This document shows, one piece after another, positions 28,466-37,993 of a DNA stretch of 64,000 nt (position 1 is its first letter; every line of letters starts with the position of its first letter). A program made the translations under genes and the position numbers. The DNA lies in assembly GCA_022565665.1 (NCBI GenBank), contig JAIUMI010000003.1:186001-250000 (forward strand). Reading direction: 5' to 3'. The notes under the pieces were generated by a model, which saw only the letters and a list, made by a program, of their open reading frames with translations, did not search any database and had not been told where the DNA came from. The stretch is from Glycocaulis sp. GTDB taxonomy: Bacteria > Pseudomonadota > Alphaproteobacteria > Caulobacterales > Maricaulaceae.

Positions 28466-29637
28466 CTTCTGGCCGAACTGGCTGGCGCCAGCCGGTCTGA
28501 TCCGTACGATCCGAATGAGTGAACCGACACGGCGTGCTGGAGCAGGTTTTCCAGCGCGCGTGCGACATTGTCGTGCTCCTCATGGCCTTCCAGGTCGAGG
28601 AAGAACATCTGCTGCCACGGCTTGCCTGCGATCGGGCGGCTTTCCAGCTTGGTTAGGTTCACCCCCTCCTTGCGGAAACCGTCAAGCGCGCTGACGAGCG
28701 ATCCCGAAGAGTCCGACGTGATCAGCACCAGCGAGGTCTTGCACGGCAGGAGCGGCGAGGCGGGCTGCGGGTCAATCGCGAGCGCGACAAAGCGGGTGTA
28801 ATTCTCCGGGTGGTCGGACGCGCTGTCATCGATCACGTTCAAGCCGAACAGGCGCGCGGCATCCCGGCCCGCAACCGCCGCCACATCCGGCTTGCCGGTC
28901 AGCGCCTCGTTCAGCGCCTCGGTGGAGGAGCTGACGGCGCGGGTGACCAGCTCGGGATGGCGAGCGAAAAAGCGCTGGGACTGGCGCAGGGCCTGCGGGT
29001 GACCCAGCACCGTGCGCACCGTGCCCAGATCATGCGCCTTGCCGACAATGCAGTGCTCCACCCGGTAATGATGCTCGCCTGCGATCTTCAGCCTGGTATC
29101 GCGCAACAGGTCATAGACCTCCACGATCCCGCCCGTGGTCGTATTCTCGATCGGAGCAAAGCCGTAATCGGCCTCGCCCCTCTCAACAGCCTGAAAAATC
29201 CCGCCGAAATCGCGCTGGATTACCGGCATCACGGCGGAGTAACGCCCCGCGAAGTGGGCGTCGGCGGCAAACTGGCTATAGCTGCCCGGCCCGCCGAGAT
29301 AGGCGACCTTGGCCTCGTTCAGTGTGGCGGTACGCACCCGCGCATCAAGACCGGCCCGCTGGCGGCGCAGCGAGTCGTCTATGACGAGCTGGAAGAGCTT
29401 CTCCACGAACGCCTCGTCCAGCCCCGCCTCGCGCCCCAAAGCCGCGGCACGGTCCAGAACAGCCCTCTCGCGCTCCACATCGCGCACCAGAGCGCCGTCT
29501 CCGGCTTTCAGGGCCCCGAGGGCCTCAGCCAGCCGGCGGCGCTCCACGAGCATCTGGACGAGCGAAGCGTCAGCCTTGTCTATCGCCGCACGCAAGGCCG
29601 CCCTGTCCTGCGCGCGTCCGTTTTCACCCTCACTCAT
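28462..29637 (-). CDS. pheA: Bifunctional chorismate mutase / prephenate dehydratase (P-protein)
   Basis: This 391-residue protein has an N-terminal chorismate mutase helix domain (RAAIDKADASLVQMLVERRR, about 13-95). The dehydratase domain follows (VAYLGGPGSYSQFAA, PIENTTTGGIVEVYDLLRD, and the catalytic TRF in NYTRFVALA). A C-terminal ACT domain has the ESRP motif (KLESRPIAGKPWQQMFF), which binds Phe for feedback inhibition. It converts chorismate to phenylpyruvate. ATG 29637 has GGGAGA upstream. A 12-bp terminator-like hairpin and a 21-residue aromatic-rich leader ORF lie before it (see separate entries). Confidence 0.94.
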   Translation of the reverse strand: MSEGENGRAQDRAALRAAIDKADASLVQMLVERRRLAEALGALKAGDGALVRDVERERAVLDRAAALGREAGLDEAFVEKLFQLVIDDSLRRQRAGLDARVRTATLNEAKVAYLGGPGSYSQFAADAHFAGRYSAVMPVIQRDFGGIFQAVERGEADYGFAPIENTTTGGIVEVYDLLRDTRLKIAGEHHYRVEHCIVGKAHDLGTVRTVLGHPQALRQSQRFFARHPELVTRAVSSSTEALNEALTGKPDVAAVAGRDAARLFGLNVIDDSASDHPENYTRFVALAIDPQPASPLLPCKTSLVLITSDSSGSLVSALDGFRKEGVNLTKLESRPIAGKPWQQMFFLDLEGHEEHDNVARALENLLQHAVSVHSFGSYGSDRLAPASSARS

Positions 29638-29665
29638 GCCTGTCTCCCGCATTGAAACGCCAGTG

Positions 29666-29705
29666 CCAAAAAGGAAGCGGCCCCTTCCGTATGGGAAGGG
29701 GCCGC
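29666..29705 (-). terminator. Terminator hairpin in the pheA leader (putative attenuator)
   Basis: A perfect 12-bp stem (29705-29694 with 29688-29677; arms GCGGCCCCTTCC/GGAAGGGGCCGC) and a 5-base loop are followed on the minus strand by TTCCTTTTT. This is a canonical intrinsic terminator placed 40 bases before the pheA start codon and after a small aromatic-rich ORF. That placement suits attenuation better than ordinary termination, because no other minus-strand gene ends upstream. Confidence 0.75.
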
Positions 29706-29736
29706 CAAAATCCGTGTGCTGTCACGCGCGCAGACT

Positions 29737-29802
29737 TCAGCCACCCCCGGTAAAGAGGCGGTAGGCGAAGCCATACACATAGATCGTGCTGCAAGTGCTC
29801 AT
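29737..29802 (-). CDS. Putative pheA leader peptide (21 residues, aromatic-rich)
   Basis: An ATG-to-TGA frame of 21 codons lies 31 bases upstream of the terminator hairpin in the pheA leader. It encodes three Tyr and two Phe within ten residues: Y8, Y10, F12, Y14, F17 (core IYVYGFAYRLF). A run of control-amino-acid codons upstream of a terminator is the layout of attenuated Phe/Tyr biosynthesis genes. Weak points are that no clear Shine-Dalgarno precedes the ATG and that I could not fold an unambiguous antiterminator. Alternatively it is a chance ORF. Confidence 0.5.
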   Translation of the reverse strand: MSTCSTIYVYGFAYRLFTGGG

Positions 29803-29917
29803 GCGCGCACTGTGAGCGGTATTTTCCAACCGGTCAATCACCCCCGAACCGAAAGCTTGGCAAGACGGCGCAAGCGTGGAAGCGTGCTATCAACAACATG
29901 TTCCAGAGAGGTTTGCC

Positions 29918-30553
29918 ATGCGCCTGCTTTGCCTTCTGCCCGCCCTCGTCCTTGCCGCCTGTTCGCCGGCAGATGCCCCGCCACCGCAGGATACCGAGGC
30001 CCGCACCATCGCGGCCGTCATCGAGACCGGGATGGGCGATATCCATCTGGAGCTCTTTCCCGATGCGGCTCCCGTGACGGTGGAGAATTTCGTCTTTCAT
30101 GCCGCTGCCGGACATTTTGACGGCGGAGAATTCTACCGCTCGGTGCGCGACGATAATGACCGCGCCGATATCGCCCCGATGAACCTTATTCAGGGCGGAC
30201 ACAGCTTTGGCGGGCTGGAAGATGCCGAGGGTATCGAGCACGAAAGCACCGAAGACACCGGCCTCTCCCATGTGCGCGGGGCGATTTCCATGGCGCGGCT
30301 GGAGCCCGGCACCGCCACGACGGAGTTCTTCATCATGGTCAATGATTATGACGGGCTGGACGCAGGGCCGGACCGGCGCAACCCCGATGAGGCGGGCTAT
30401 GCCGTCTTCGGTCAGGTAACCGCCGGCATGGAGGTCGTCGAAGCGATCTGGCTGCGCGAGACCAGCCTCGAACGCGCACCGGAGGACTTCCAGTTCGCGC
30501 AGTTCCTGGTCGACCCCGTCCGTATCGAGCGGGTGCGGGTGACGGGAGAGTAG
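29918..30553 (+). CDS. Cyclophilin-type peptidyl-prolyl isomerase, lipoprotein
   Basis: This 211-residue protein has a lipoprotein signal (CLLPALVLAAC, lipid Cys at about 15). The cyclophilin core reads AAPVTVENFVFHAAAGHFDG, EFYRSV, IQGG, GAISMARLEPGTATTEFFIM and AVFGQVTAGMEVVEAI, with the FF-x-M substrate pocket. It catalyses cis-trans isomerisation of X-Pro bonds in the periplasm. ATG 29918 follows AGAGAGG and gives the lipobox. The longer frame to 29876 is unlikely. Confidence 0.9.
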   Translation: MRLLCLLPALVLAACSPADAPPPQDTEARTIAAVIETGMGDIHLELFPDAAPVTVENFVFHAAAGHFDGGEFYRSVRDDNDRADIAPMNLIQGGHSFGGLEDAEGIEHESTEDTGLSHVRGAISMARLEPGTATTEFFIMVNDYDGLDAGPDRRNPDEAGYAVFGQVTAGMEVVEAIWLRETSLERAPEDFQFAQFLVDPVRIERVRVTGE

Positions 30554-30577
30554 GTTTGGTCCCGTGACAGGTTTTCT

Positions 30578-30602
30578 GGATCCCGGGTCAAGCCCGGGAT
30601 CC
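30578..30602. repeat. Perfect palindromic hairpin after the cyclophilin gene
   Basis: GGATCCCGGG-tcaag-CCCGGGATCC is a 10-bp perfect stem with 5-base loop, 25 bases after the cyclophilin stop. It lacks a T-tract. Similar GATCAAG-type GC palindromes are common dispersed intergenic repeats in alphaproteobacteria; a related CCCCGATCAAGTCGGGG occurs near 55482. Confidence 0.65.
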
Positions 30603-30655
30603 AAGCACTGTCTGGGCACCGGCTTTCGCCGTAGAAACGCAAGTTGGGGGTGTTA

Positions 30656-30683
30656 CGTCGTTCCCGCAAAAGCGGAAACGACG
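30656..30683. repeat. Imperfect inverted repeat between cyclophilin and lon genes
   Basis: CGTCGTTCCCGC-aaaa-GCGGAAACGACG forms a 12-bp stem with one mismatch, between convergent genes (lon stop at 30708). It may act as a 3'-end stabiliser for either transcript. Confidence 0.5.
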
Positions 30684-30707
30684 CTAAAGCCGGGTGAAAG
30701 ACGAACC

Positions 30708-33104
30708 CTAATGCGCCCTTGCCTCGCCGCTTTCTCCTGAAGACGGCAGAGCAGCCAGCGCGGCTTCGTCGGCCTCGGTCCATTCGACAGGCTCCACAGG
30801 CTCGGCCAGCGCGATGGAGAGCACCTCATCGACGGTTTCCACCGGGATGATGGTCAGGCCCTCCTTCACGTTGTCCGGCACCTCGGAGAGGTCCTTCTTG
30901 TTCTCCATGGGGATGAGAACCGTCTTGACCCCGCCGCGCAGCGCCGCCAGCAGCTTTTCTTTCAGGCCACCGATGGGCAGTACGCGGCCCCTTAGTGTGA
31001 CCTCGCCCGTCATGGCGACATCCTTCCTCACCGCGATACCGGTAAGCGCGGACACAATCGCCGTGACCATGGCGATACCGGCCGACGGACCGTCTTTCGG
31101 CGTTGCACCTTCCGGCACGTGGACGTGGATATCAGTACGGCGGAACACGGTCGGCTTGATACCGACCGACGGCGCGCGTGACTGCACGAACGAGTTCGCC
31201 GCCGAGATGGATTCCTTCATCACGTCACGCAAGTTTCCGGTGACCTTCATCTGGCCGCGGCCGGGCATGGTGACCGCCTCGATGGTGAGCAGATCGCCGC
31301 CGACCTCGGTCCAGGCGAGGCCGGTGACAAGGCCCACACGGTCCTGATCCTCGGTTTCGCCGAAGCGGTGCTTCTTCACGCCGAGGAAGTCTTCAAGGCT
31401 TTCCGGCGTGATGGTTATGGAGATGGCATCGCCTGCGACCAGCCTGCGCACGCTCTTGCGGGCGAGCCTTGCCAGCTCGCGCTCCAGATTACGCACGCCG
31501 GATTCGCGGGTGTAATAGCGGATCACATCGCGCAGCGCGGCTTCGGTGACCTCCCACTCGCCCTTCTTCAGCGCGTGGTTCTTGATCTGGCGCGGCAGGA
31601 GGTGGCGCTTGGCGATCTCAACCTTCTCGTCCTCGGTATAGCCCGCGATACGGATGATCTCCATCCGGTCGAGAAGCGGCTGCGGCATGTTCAGCGTGTT
31701 CGCCGTGGTGATGAACATCACGTCGGAGAGGTCGTAATCGACCTCCAGATAGTGATCGTTGAAATTGGAGTTCTGTTCCGGATCCAGCACCTCCAGCAGG
31801 GCGGAAGCCGGATCGCCGCGATAATCCGCGCCCAGCTTGTCGATCTCGTCCAGAAGGAAGAGCGGATTGGAGTGCTTGGCCTTCTTCATCGACTGGATGA
31901 TGCGGCCGGGCATGGAGCCGATATAGGTGCGCCGGTGACCGCGGATCTCGGCCTCGTCACGCACACCGCCCAGCGACACGCGCACGAAATCGCGCCCGGT
32001 AGCTTCGGCAATGGAGCGGCCAAGCGAGGTCTTGCCGACGCCCGGAGGGCCGACAAGGCACAGGATCGGCCCGCGAATTTTTTTGGTGCGCGCATGCACG
32101 GCCAGGTGCTCGATAATGCGCTCCTTGACCTTCTCCAGCCCGTAATGATCGGCGTCGAGCGTCGTTTCGGCCTTTTTCAGATCGATGCGCGCGCGCTTGC
32201 GCTTGTTCCACGGAATGGAGAGCAGCCAGTCGAGATAATTGCGCACCACGGTGGATTCCGCCGACATCGGGCTCATCTGGCGCAGCTTCTTGAACTCGGC
32301 GTCCGCCTTGGTACGCGCTTCCTTGGAGAGCTTGGTGTTGGCGATGCGCTCTTCCAGCTCGGCCAGCTCTTCGCGGCCATCATCGCCCTCGCCCAGCTCG
32401 CGCTGGATCGCCTTCATCTGCTCGTTCAGATAGTACTCACGCTGCGTCTTCTCCATCTGGCGCTTGACGCGGCTGCGGATCTTTTTCTCCACCTGCAGGA
32501 CCGAAATTTCGCCCTCCATCAGGCCCAGCACCGTCTCGAGGCGATGGGAGATGTTCGGGTTGGCCAGCAATTCCTGCTTGTCGGTGAGCTTCACGGCCAG
32601 ATGGGCCGCGATGGTATCGGCCATTTTGGCCGGATCGGAAATCTCGCCAACGACGCTCAGCGCCTCGGGCGGAACTTTCTTGTTCAGCTTGGCGTATTCG
32701 TCGAACCGCTCGGCAGCCGCGCGCATCAGCGCTTCCACCTCGGAGGCCGTGCCGGCATTCTCCGCCACGATCTCCGCCTCGGCTTCGAAATAGGCCTGAT
32801 TGTCTGTGTAGCTGACGATACGCACGCGCTGGCCGCCCTCGACGAGCACCTTCACCGTGCCATCGGGCAGTTTGAGCAATTGCAGGACGGAGGCCATGAT
32901 TCCGGCCTCATAGATCGCCTCCGGCTTGGGGTCATCATCCGACGCGCTCTTCTGGGTGGCGAGCAGGATCTGCTTGCCTCCGCGCATCACCTCTTCCAGC
33001 GCGCGCACGGACTTCTCGCGGCCCACAAAGAGCGGCACGATCATGTGGGGGAAGACCACGATATCGCGCAGCGGAAGCAGCGGAAGGGTTTTTGTCTCGC
33101 TCAT
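30708..33104 (-). CDS. lon: ATP-dependent protease Lon
   Basis: This is a 798-residue AAA+ serine protease. The N-terminal substrate domain starts [21 protein letters not shown] coiled coil follows, then the AAA+ module with Walker [14 protein letters not shown] and the protease domain with catalytic Ser in [11 protein letters not shown] and Lys in [13 protein letters not shown]. In Caulobacterales, Lon degrades cell-cycle regulators such as CcrM, DnaA and SciP. ATG 33104 follows GGAGA and matches the family start; the frame is open to 33272. The Lon-ClpX-ClpP-Tig order on one strand is canonical. Confidence 0.97.
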   Translation of the reverse strand: MSETKTLPLLPLRDIVVFPHMIVPLFVGREKSVRALEEVMRGGKQILLATQKSASDDDPKPEAIYEAGIMASVLQLLKLPDGTVKVLVEGGQRVRIVSYTDNQAYFEAEAEIVAENAGTASEVEALMRAAAERFDEYAKLNKKVPPEALSVVGEISDPAKMADTIAAHLAVKLTDKQELLANPNISHRLETVLGLMEGEISVLQVEKKIRSRVKRQMEKTQREYYLNEQMKAIQRELGEGDDGREELAELEERIANTKLSKEARTKADAEFKKLRQMSPMSAESTVVRNYLDWLLSIPWNKRKRARIDLKKAETTLDADHYGLEKVKERIIEHLAVHARTKKIRGPILCLVGPPGVGKTSLGRSIAEATGRDFVRVSLGGVRDEAEIRGHRRTYIGSMPGRIIQSMKKAKHSNPLFLLDEIDKLGADYRGDPASALLEVLDPEQNSNFNDHYLEVDYDLSDVMFITTANTLNMPQPLLDRMEIIRIAGYTEDEKVEIAKRHLLPRQIKNHALKKGEWEVTEAALRDVIRYYTRESGVRNLERELARLARKSVRRLVAGDAISITITPESLEDFLGVKKHRFGETEDQDRVGLVTGLAWTEVGGDLLTIEAVTMPGRGQMKVTGNLRDVMKESISAANSFVQSRAPSVGIKPTVFRRTDIHVHVPEGATPKDGPSAGIAMVTAIVSALTGIAVRKDVAMTGEVTLRGRVLPIGGLKEKLLAALRGGVKTVLIPMENKKDLSEVPDNVKEGLTIIPVETVDEVLSIALAEPVEPVEWTEADEAALAALPSSGESGEARAH

Positions 33105-33566
33105 ACGTCTCATCTCCGGCGGGTCCAGCCTTCGGGCGGTCCCTGAAAAAATCTCACGCGCGGTATTAAACAAGCCTTGCGCGCTTTGCGTCTTCCAACA
33201 AGTGGAAGGTGAAGCGCGCCGGTTCAAGGCGGGGGATAACCCGGCTGACAGTTCAGCAGGACTCGCCCGCACGGCGGAACTCGAACTCGCTACCGGCCTG
33301 ATCAGGCCGTGGCGGGTGGCGGGCAGCCAGATCTCAGAACGTCACTGCGATCCGCCCCCTGCCCTCCGGAATACAAGCGAACAACCGGCATCGGCGGTCG
33401 AGATGGCCCACGTGGATCGGAATACTGGCCCCGGGAACGGCCGATATCCGCAAGGCCGGCAAGGACGGCGCGATGTTGCGACCCATGGCGTGAAAGACCA
33501 GAGGCGCGCCGCTCTGGCTGTAACCGGAACAATCTGTGGCAGATGCGGCGATGTTCGCGGCACTTG
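33105..33566. other. Non-coding or decayed region between lon and clpX
   Basis: About 460 bases with no gene I can support. It holds the lon promoter and leader. An inverted repeat CTTCCA-acaag-TGGAAG lies about 90 bases before the lon ATG. A minus-strand frame (about 33570 down to 33330) reads like a protein fragment with a faintly PilZ-like pattern, but it has no plausible start outside the clpX terminator. Confidence 0.4.
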
Positions 33567-33567
33567 A

Positions 33568-33602
33568 TACGAAAAACGCCCCGGCGGGAAGCCGGGGCGT
33601 TC
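33568..33602 (-). terminator. Intrinsic terminator of clpX
   Basis: Minus-strand CGCCCCGGC-ttccc-GCCGGGGCG (9-bp perfect stem) is followed by TTTTTCG, starting about 27 bases after the clpX stop codon. The geometry is that of a standard rho-independent terminator. Confidence 0.88.
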
Positions 33603-33628
33603 AATACTCGGGCAAACACAAGAGAGGT

Positions 33629-34906
33629 TTATGCCCCCTGGCGCGGCGCCTCTTCCAGCTTGGCCCGTGCCTTGGAGTAGATGTAGAGCGGCTTGGCGTC
33701 ACCGTTGACCACTTCGGCGTTCACGACGACCTCTTCCACGCCCTCAAGGCTTGGCAGGTCGAACATGGTGTCGAGCAGAATGCCTTCCATGATGGACCGC
33801 AGGCCACGCGCACCGGTTTTGCGCAGGATCGCCTTCTGCGCGATCGCCACCAGCGCATCCTCTGTGAAGGAAAGGCCGACCCCTTCCATCTCGAACAGGC
33901 GCTGATACTGCTTCACCAGCGCGTTCTTGGGCTCGGTGAGGATCTGCATCAGGGCAGCCTCATCGAGATCCTCCAGCGTCGCGATGACGGGCAGACGGCC
34001 AACAAATTCCGGGATCAGGCCGAAACGCTGCAGATCATCAGGTTCCACATCGCGCAGCACATCGCCCTGACGGCGCGCATCCGGGTCGCGCACATCGGCG
34101 CCGAAGCCTACCGCAGAGCCCTTGCCGCGCTGGGAAATGATCTTCTCAAGGCCGGCAAACGCACCGCCCACGATGAAGAGGATATTGGTGGTGTCGACCT
34201 GCAGAAACTCCTGCTGGGGATGCTTGCGCCCGCCCTGCGGCGGCACGGAAGCGACCGTGCCTTCCATGATCTTCAGGAGCGCCTGCTGCACCCCCTCACC
34301 CGACACGTCGCGCGTGATCGAGGGGTTATCGGACTTGCGGCTGATCTTGTCGATCTCGTCGATATAGACGATGCCGCGCTGGGCCCGCTCGACATTGTAG
34401 TCGGCCGCCTGCAGCAGCTTCAGCACGATGTTTTCCACGTCCTCACCGACATAGCCGGCCTCGGTCAGCGTGGTGGCGTCGGCCATGGTGAAGGGCACAT
34501 CGAGAATGCGCGCCAGCGTCTGGGCCAGCAGCGTCTTGCCACAACCCGTCGGGCCGATCAGCAGGATGTTCGATTTGGCCAGTTCCACATCCGCGTTCTG
34601 GGAGGCGTGGTTGAGGCGCTTGTAATGGTTGTGGACCGCGACCGAGAGCACGCGCTTGGCGTAGGCCTGCCCGATCACATAGTCTTCAAGAACCTGGTAG
34701 ATTTCCTGCGGGCTCGGCACGCCCTCGCGCGACTTCACCAGCGAGGTCTTGTTCTCCTCGCGGATGATGTCCATGCACAGTTCGACGCATTCATCGCAGA
34801 TGAAGACGGTCGGGCCGGCAATCAGCTTGCGGACCTCATGCTGGCTCTTGCCGCAGAAAGAGCAGTACAGAGTGCTCTTGCCGTCGCCTGTGGTCGCCTT
34901 GGTCAT
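33629..34906 (-). CDS. clpX: ATP-dependent Clp protease ATP-binding subunit ClpX
   Basis: This 425-residue AAA+ unfoldase of ClpXP has the N-terminal C4 zinc-binding domain ([14 protein letters not shown] ... CDECVELC), Walker [14 protein letters not shown], Walker B IVYIDEID and the ClpP-docking/sensor region ([12 protein letters not shown]). In Caulobacterales it degrades CtrA and other cell-cycle proteins. A strong terminator follows. The gene lies 234 bases downstream of clpP on the same strand, so it probably has its own promoter. Confidence 0.97.
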   Translation of the reverse strand: MTKATTGDGKSTLYCSFCGKSQHEVRKLIAGPTVFICDECVELCMDIIREENKTSLVKSREGVPSPQEIYQVLEDYVIGQAYAKRVLSVAVHNHYKRLNHASQNADVELAKSNILLIGPTGCGKTLLAQTLARILDVPFTMADATTLTEAGYVGEDVENIVLKLLQAADYNVERAQRGIVYIDEIDKISRKSDNPSITRDVSGEGVQQALLKIMEGTVASVPPQGGRKHPQQEFLQVDTTNILFIVGGAFAGLEKIISQRGKGSAVGFGADVRDPDARRQGDVLRDVEPDDLQRFGLIPEFVGRLPVIATLEDLDEAALMQILTEPKNALVKQYQRLFEMEGVGLSFTEDALVAIAQKAILRKTGARGLRSIMEGILLDTMFDLPSLEGVEEVVVNAEVVNGDAKPLYIYSKARAKLEEAPRQGA

Positions 34907-35140
34907 GCTCGCTCCAATTGTGGCGCACCGGCCAACTACCCGTCAGGGCCTTCCGCCCCGGTGACACGAAAGCCCGATTCCGGGCCGTTCGCTTCCCTGC
35001 AAGATCAGGGCCGGATCTTGACGAAAGGTTTCCCTCACGCCCCATGTGATCACACCGCGCGCCAGATGATCAAGCGCAAGGTGCTGCAAAGACGCTATAT
35101 CGCGTTTTCAAAACAACAGATGAATGCGGGCAGGAATATG

Positions 35141-35761
35141 TCAGGACGCGGATTCGGCGCGCCGTTCATAAACCCTGTCTATGATGCCGAAATCTGCCGC
35201 CTCGTGCGCGCTCATATAGGAATCGCGGTCCAGCGTCTTCTCCACGGTGGCCAGATCCTGACCGGTGTGCTCGACATAAATGTCGTACATGCGCCGCTTC
35301 ATCTTTACCAGATCCTCGCCATGGCGCTCGATATCGGCCGTCGTGCCCCGGAAGCCGCCATAGGGCTGGTGCATCATGATACGCGCGTTCGGGGTGGCAA
35401 AGCGCATCCCCTTCTCCCCGCCCGCCAGCAATAGCGAGCCCATGGAGGCGGCCATGCCGATACAGGCGGTCGCCACCGGCGCGGAGATGTATTGCATCGT
35501 GTCATAGATCGCGAGGCCAGCCGTCACCACGCCGCCGGGCGAGTTGATGTACATGGCGATCTCTTTTTTCGGGTTTTCCGATTCGAGGAAGAGCAGCTGG
35601 GCGACCATCAGGCTCGCCATGTGGTCCTCGATCGGGCCGGTCACGAAGATGATGCGCTCCTTGAGCAGGCGCGAATAGATGTCGAACGCGCGCTCGCCCC
35701 GGCTGGTCTGTTCCACGACCATGGGAACGAGGTTCATCATCACGTCCTGGGGATCTCTCAT
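35141..35761 (-). CDS. clpP: ATP-dependent Clp protease proteolytic subunit ClpP
   Basis: This 206-residue serine peptidase forms the tetradecameric chamber used by ClpX and ClpA. The catalytic Ser is in [11 protein letters not shown], the His in [11 protein letters not shown] and the Asp in [10 protein letters not shown]. The propeptide-like start is [21 protein letters not shown] 35761 has GGAG seven bases upstream; the GTG one codon earlier is less likely. It is downstream of tig, separated by 321 bases containing repeat element B. Confidence 0.97.
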   Translation of the reverse strand: MRDPQDVMMNLVPMVVEQTSRGERAFDIYSRLLKERIIFVTGPIEDHMASLMVAQLLFLESENPKKEIAMYINSPGGVVTAGLAIYDTMQYISAPVATACIGMAASMGSLLLAGGEKGMRFATPNARIMMHQPYGGFRGTTADIERHGEDLVKMKRRMYDIYVEHTGQDLATVEKTLDRDSYMSAHEAADFGIIDRVYERRAESAS

Positions 35762-35909
35762 CACCGGCTCCGTTCGGAAAATTCAAGGCAGCACCGGCAA
35801 AGCCCGGACGGGCACCGGCAAGGGGGCAAGCTGGAAGGCTTTGACCAATTTGGCAAGCGCACAGGCGCGCTGCAAGGCAGGCGTGACAGCTTGGGCAGCT
35901 GGAAGGACT

Positions 35910-36060
35910 TTTGGTTCCGCAGCCCATCCGGGCTGCGATGTTCCGCGAAAAGTCGCGGGCGCGCGTTCGCGCTTTTCACGCCGCTATGCGGCCTGCAAGG
36001 TCAAAGGCCGCCCGAGCCTTTGCGAGGCGCGACGGGGCCTCCGCCCCGTCACATCAAAGA
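35910..36060 (+). repeat. Structured intergenic element, copy B
   Basis: TTTTGGTTCC, helix 1 GCAGCCC-atcc-GGGCTGC, GATGTT, helix 2 CCGCGA-aaag-TCGCGG, then CG-rich stems (GCCGC-tat-GCGGC; GACGGGG/CCCCGTC). It fills the tig-clpP intergenic region, with its right end about 20 bases from the tig stop codon. Helix 2 differs from copy A by a compensated C-G to A-T closing pair. Confidence 0.75.
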
Positions 36061-36082
36061 AAAGCGGCGCGTAGGACCGTAA

Positions 36083-37633
36083 TCAGCTCTTCTTCGCAGC
36101 CGCCTTCTTGGCAGGGGCTTTCTTGGCAGGCGCCTTCTTCGCATCGGCAGCCTTCGGCGCGTCAGCGGCTTTGGCTTCCTTCTTCGCCGGAGCCTTCTTG
36201 GCGGGGGCCTTCTTTTCCGCAGCCGGCTTGGCGTCCGCCTTCTTGGCAGCGGCTTTCTTGGCCGGAGCCTTTTTCGCGGGCTTCTTCGCCGGGGCTTCGT
36301 CGTCCTCGGCAAACAGCGTTTCGCGGTCCACCGAAACCTCTTTCACGTCGGCCAGCTCGATGATGTAGTCGACGACCTTTTCCTCATAGATCGGCGCGCG
36401 CAGGGCCTGAACGGCACCGGCATTGTTCTGGAAATACTCGACGACCTGACGCTCCTGGCCGGGATATTTCATCGCTTCCTGGTTGACAGCGCGGGCCAGC
36501 TCTTCCTGCGTCACGTCGATATTGGCGCCGCGGCCAATCTCGGCGAGCACCAGGCCCAGACGCACACGGCGCTCGGCAATGGCACGGTAATCGGCTTTCA
36601 GCTCGTCCTCGGACTTGTCCTTGTCCTCGTCTTCCAGCTCACCGGCATCCTTGGCCGCGAGCACTTCGCGCCAGATATTTTCAAATTCCACCTCGACCAT
36701 GCGGGCTGGCAGGTCGATATCGCCATGGGCCTCATCGAGCTGGTCGAGCAGCTGGCGCTTCAGCTTCATGCGCGAAGCTTCGTTGTGCTCCTGCTCGAAG
36801 CGCTTGGTCAGCGCCTCCTTGAGGGCATCAAGGTCAGACAGGCCAAGGCGCTCGGCCAGGCTGTCGTCGATCTTGCTTTCCTGCGGGGCCTGCACGGCCT
36901 TCACGGTCGTCTCGAACACGGCCTCCTTGCCGGCCAGATGCTCCGCGCCGTAGTCCTTCGGGAAGGTGACCTTGATTTCCACCTCGTCACCGGCCTTTAC
37001 GCCGATGAGCTGATCCTCAAAGCCCGGGATGAAGGCGCCATCGCCCAGCGCCACGCGCGAATCGGTGGCCGAACCGCCGGGGAACACCTCGCCATCAATC
37101 TTGCCGACGAAGTCGACCACAACGACATCGCCCTCGGCGGACTTGGCCGTTTTCGCCTTGTCCTCATAGGAGCGGCTGTCCTTGGCCAGGCGCTCCAGCG
37201 CCTCATTGACCTGCGCATCGGCCACCTTGGCGACCGGGCGCTCCAGCTTCAGCGTCTTCGGGTCGGCGGCCTCGAACTCGGGCATCACCTCGACCTTGAT
37301 CTCGAAGGTGAAGTCCTTGCCGTTCTTCAGAACGTCCTCGGCATCGGACTTGACCTCGACGCCCGGCTGGCTGGCCGGGCGCAGCTTACGGCTGTCCAGG
37401 GTTTCCTGCGTGGCCTCCGGCACGATCTCCTGCAGGATATCGCTCATGATCGAGGCACCGAACATCTTGCGGATGTGGGCGGCGGGCACCTTGCCGGGGC
37501 GGAAACCTTTCAGGCGCACCTGCGGGCGGATTTCCTCGATCTTCGCGGTCAGGCGCGATTGCAGGTCGGCAGCCGGAACCACCACTTCAAACGTGCGCGA
37601 GAGACCTTCGGCGGATTTTTCCTGGACGTTCAT
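36083..37633 (-). CDS. tig: Trigger factor with Lys/Ala/Pro-rich C-terminal tail
   Basis: This 516-residue ribosome-bound chaperone and prolyl isomerase has the ribosome-binding signature GFRPGKVPAAHIRK, a FKBP-like PPIase domain (GDVVVVDFVGKIDGEVFPGG ... ALGDGAFIPGFEDQLIGV) and the helical chaperone arms up to about residue 440. The last 70 residues (447-516) consist almost only of Ala, Lys, Pro, Asp and Glu in KKAPAKK-type repeats, like histone H1-type tails. This is an unusual extension. ATG 37633 matches the family start; the frame is open to 37675. Confidence 0.95.
   Translation of the reverse strand: MNVQEKSAEGLSRTFEVVVPAADLQSRLTAKIEEIRPQVRLKGFRPGKVPAAHIRKMFGASIMSDILQEIVPEATQETLDSRKLRPASQPGVEVKSDAEDVLKNGKDFTFEIKVEVMPEFEAADPKTLKLERPVAKVADAQVNEALERLAKDSRSYEDKAKTAKSAEGDVVVVDFVGKIDGEVFPGGSATDSRVALGDGAFIPGFEDQLIGVKAGDEVEIKVTFPKDYGAEHLAGKEAVFETTVKAVQAPQESKIDDSLAERLGLSDLDALKEALTKRFEQEHNEASRMKLKRQLLDQLDEAHGDIDLPARMVEVEFENIWREVLAAKDAGELEDEDKDKSEDELKADYRAIAERRVRLGLVLAEIGRGANIDVTQEELARAVNQEAMKYPGQERQVVEYFQNNAGAVQALRAPIYEEKVVDYIIELADVKEVSVDRETLFAEDDEAPAKKPAKKAPAKKAAAKKADAKPAAEKKAPAKKAPAKKEAKAADAPKAADAKKAPAKKAPAKKAAAKKS
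36086..36295. repeat. Low-complexity repeat encoding the KKAPAKK tail of trigger factor
   Basis: Degenerate tandem repeats on the minus strand, about 15-21 bases each, encode AAKK/APAKK units. The coding is in frame throughout. It is not a CRISPR array. Confidence 0.8.
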
Positions 37634-37820
37634 GCGTAGTAAGGCCTTGTATTGACGGGGCCGGAAAGGGGCCATGCCGGGAAGCTGACGGCGTGACCAG
37701 CGCGCACGAGAGCGCCCTCGGCCCCATACCGAAACGAGCGCGGGTTATGTCACGCGCCGTTTGCCTGCGCAACGGTCACTGCCTGCGATTTTCCACATGG
37801 GCGGGTGAAGGGGGCAAATT

Positions 37821-37990
37821 GTTAGTTCCGCAACGCGTTCCCCGCCTTCGCGGGGACAGGCCGCGTTGCGATGTTCCGCGAAAAGTCGCGGGCGGGTCTT
37901 GCCCTCTGGGCGGCCAGAGGCCGCCACTAGCGCGAACGCGCAGGGCACTTTTGCCCGCAGCGACCGGACGGAAGCGAGAAAGCACAAGAA
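37821..37990 (+). repeat. Structured intergenic element, copy C
   Basis: GTTAGTTCC, then helix 1 with GCAACGCG/CGCGTTGC arms and an extended apical stem (CCCCGC-cttc-GCGGGG), GATGTT, and helix 2 CCGCGA-aaag-TCGCGG. The tail (GCCACTAGCGCGA ... TTTTGCCCGCAGCG ... GAGCGA-like) is shared with copy D. Its right end abuts the encoded CCA end of tRNA-Leu. The rest of 37634-37820 is the tig promoter region, where I see no gene. Confidence 0.75.
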
Positions 37991-37993
37991 AAT

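Noticed and set aside
31368-33146. 592-codon plus-strand frame opposite lon
   Set aside because: Antisense shadow of lon; His/Leu/Gln-rich with no domain pattern.
33536-35434. 632-codon plus-strand frame across clpX and into clpP
   Set aside because: Runs antisense through two intact genes and has no recognisable domain.
36086-36295. Regular short repeats that could suggest a CRISPR array
   Set aside because: The repeats are in frame inside tig and encode a KKAPAKK tail; there are no unique spacers.
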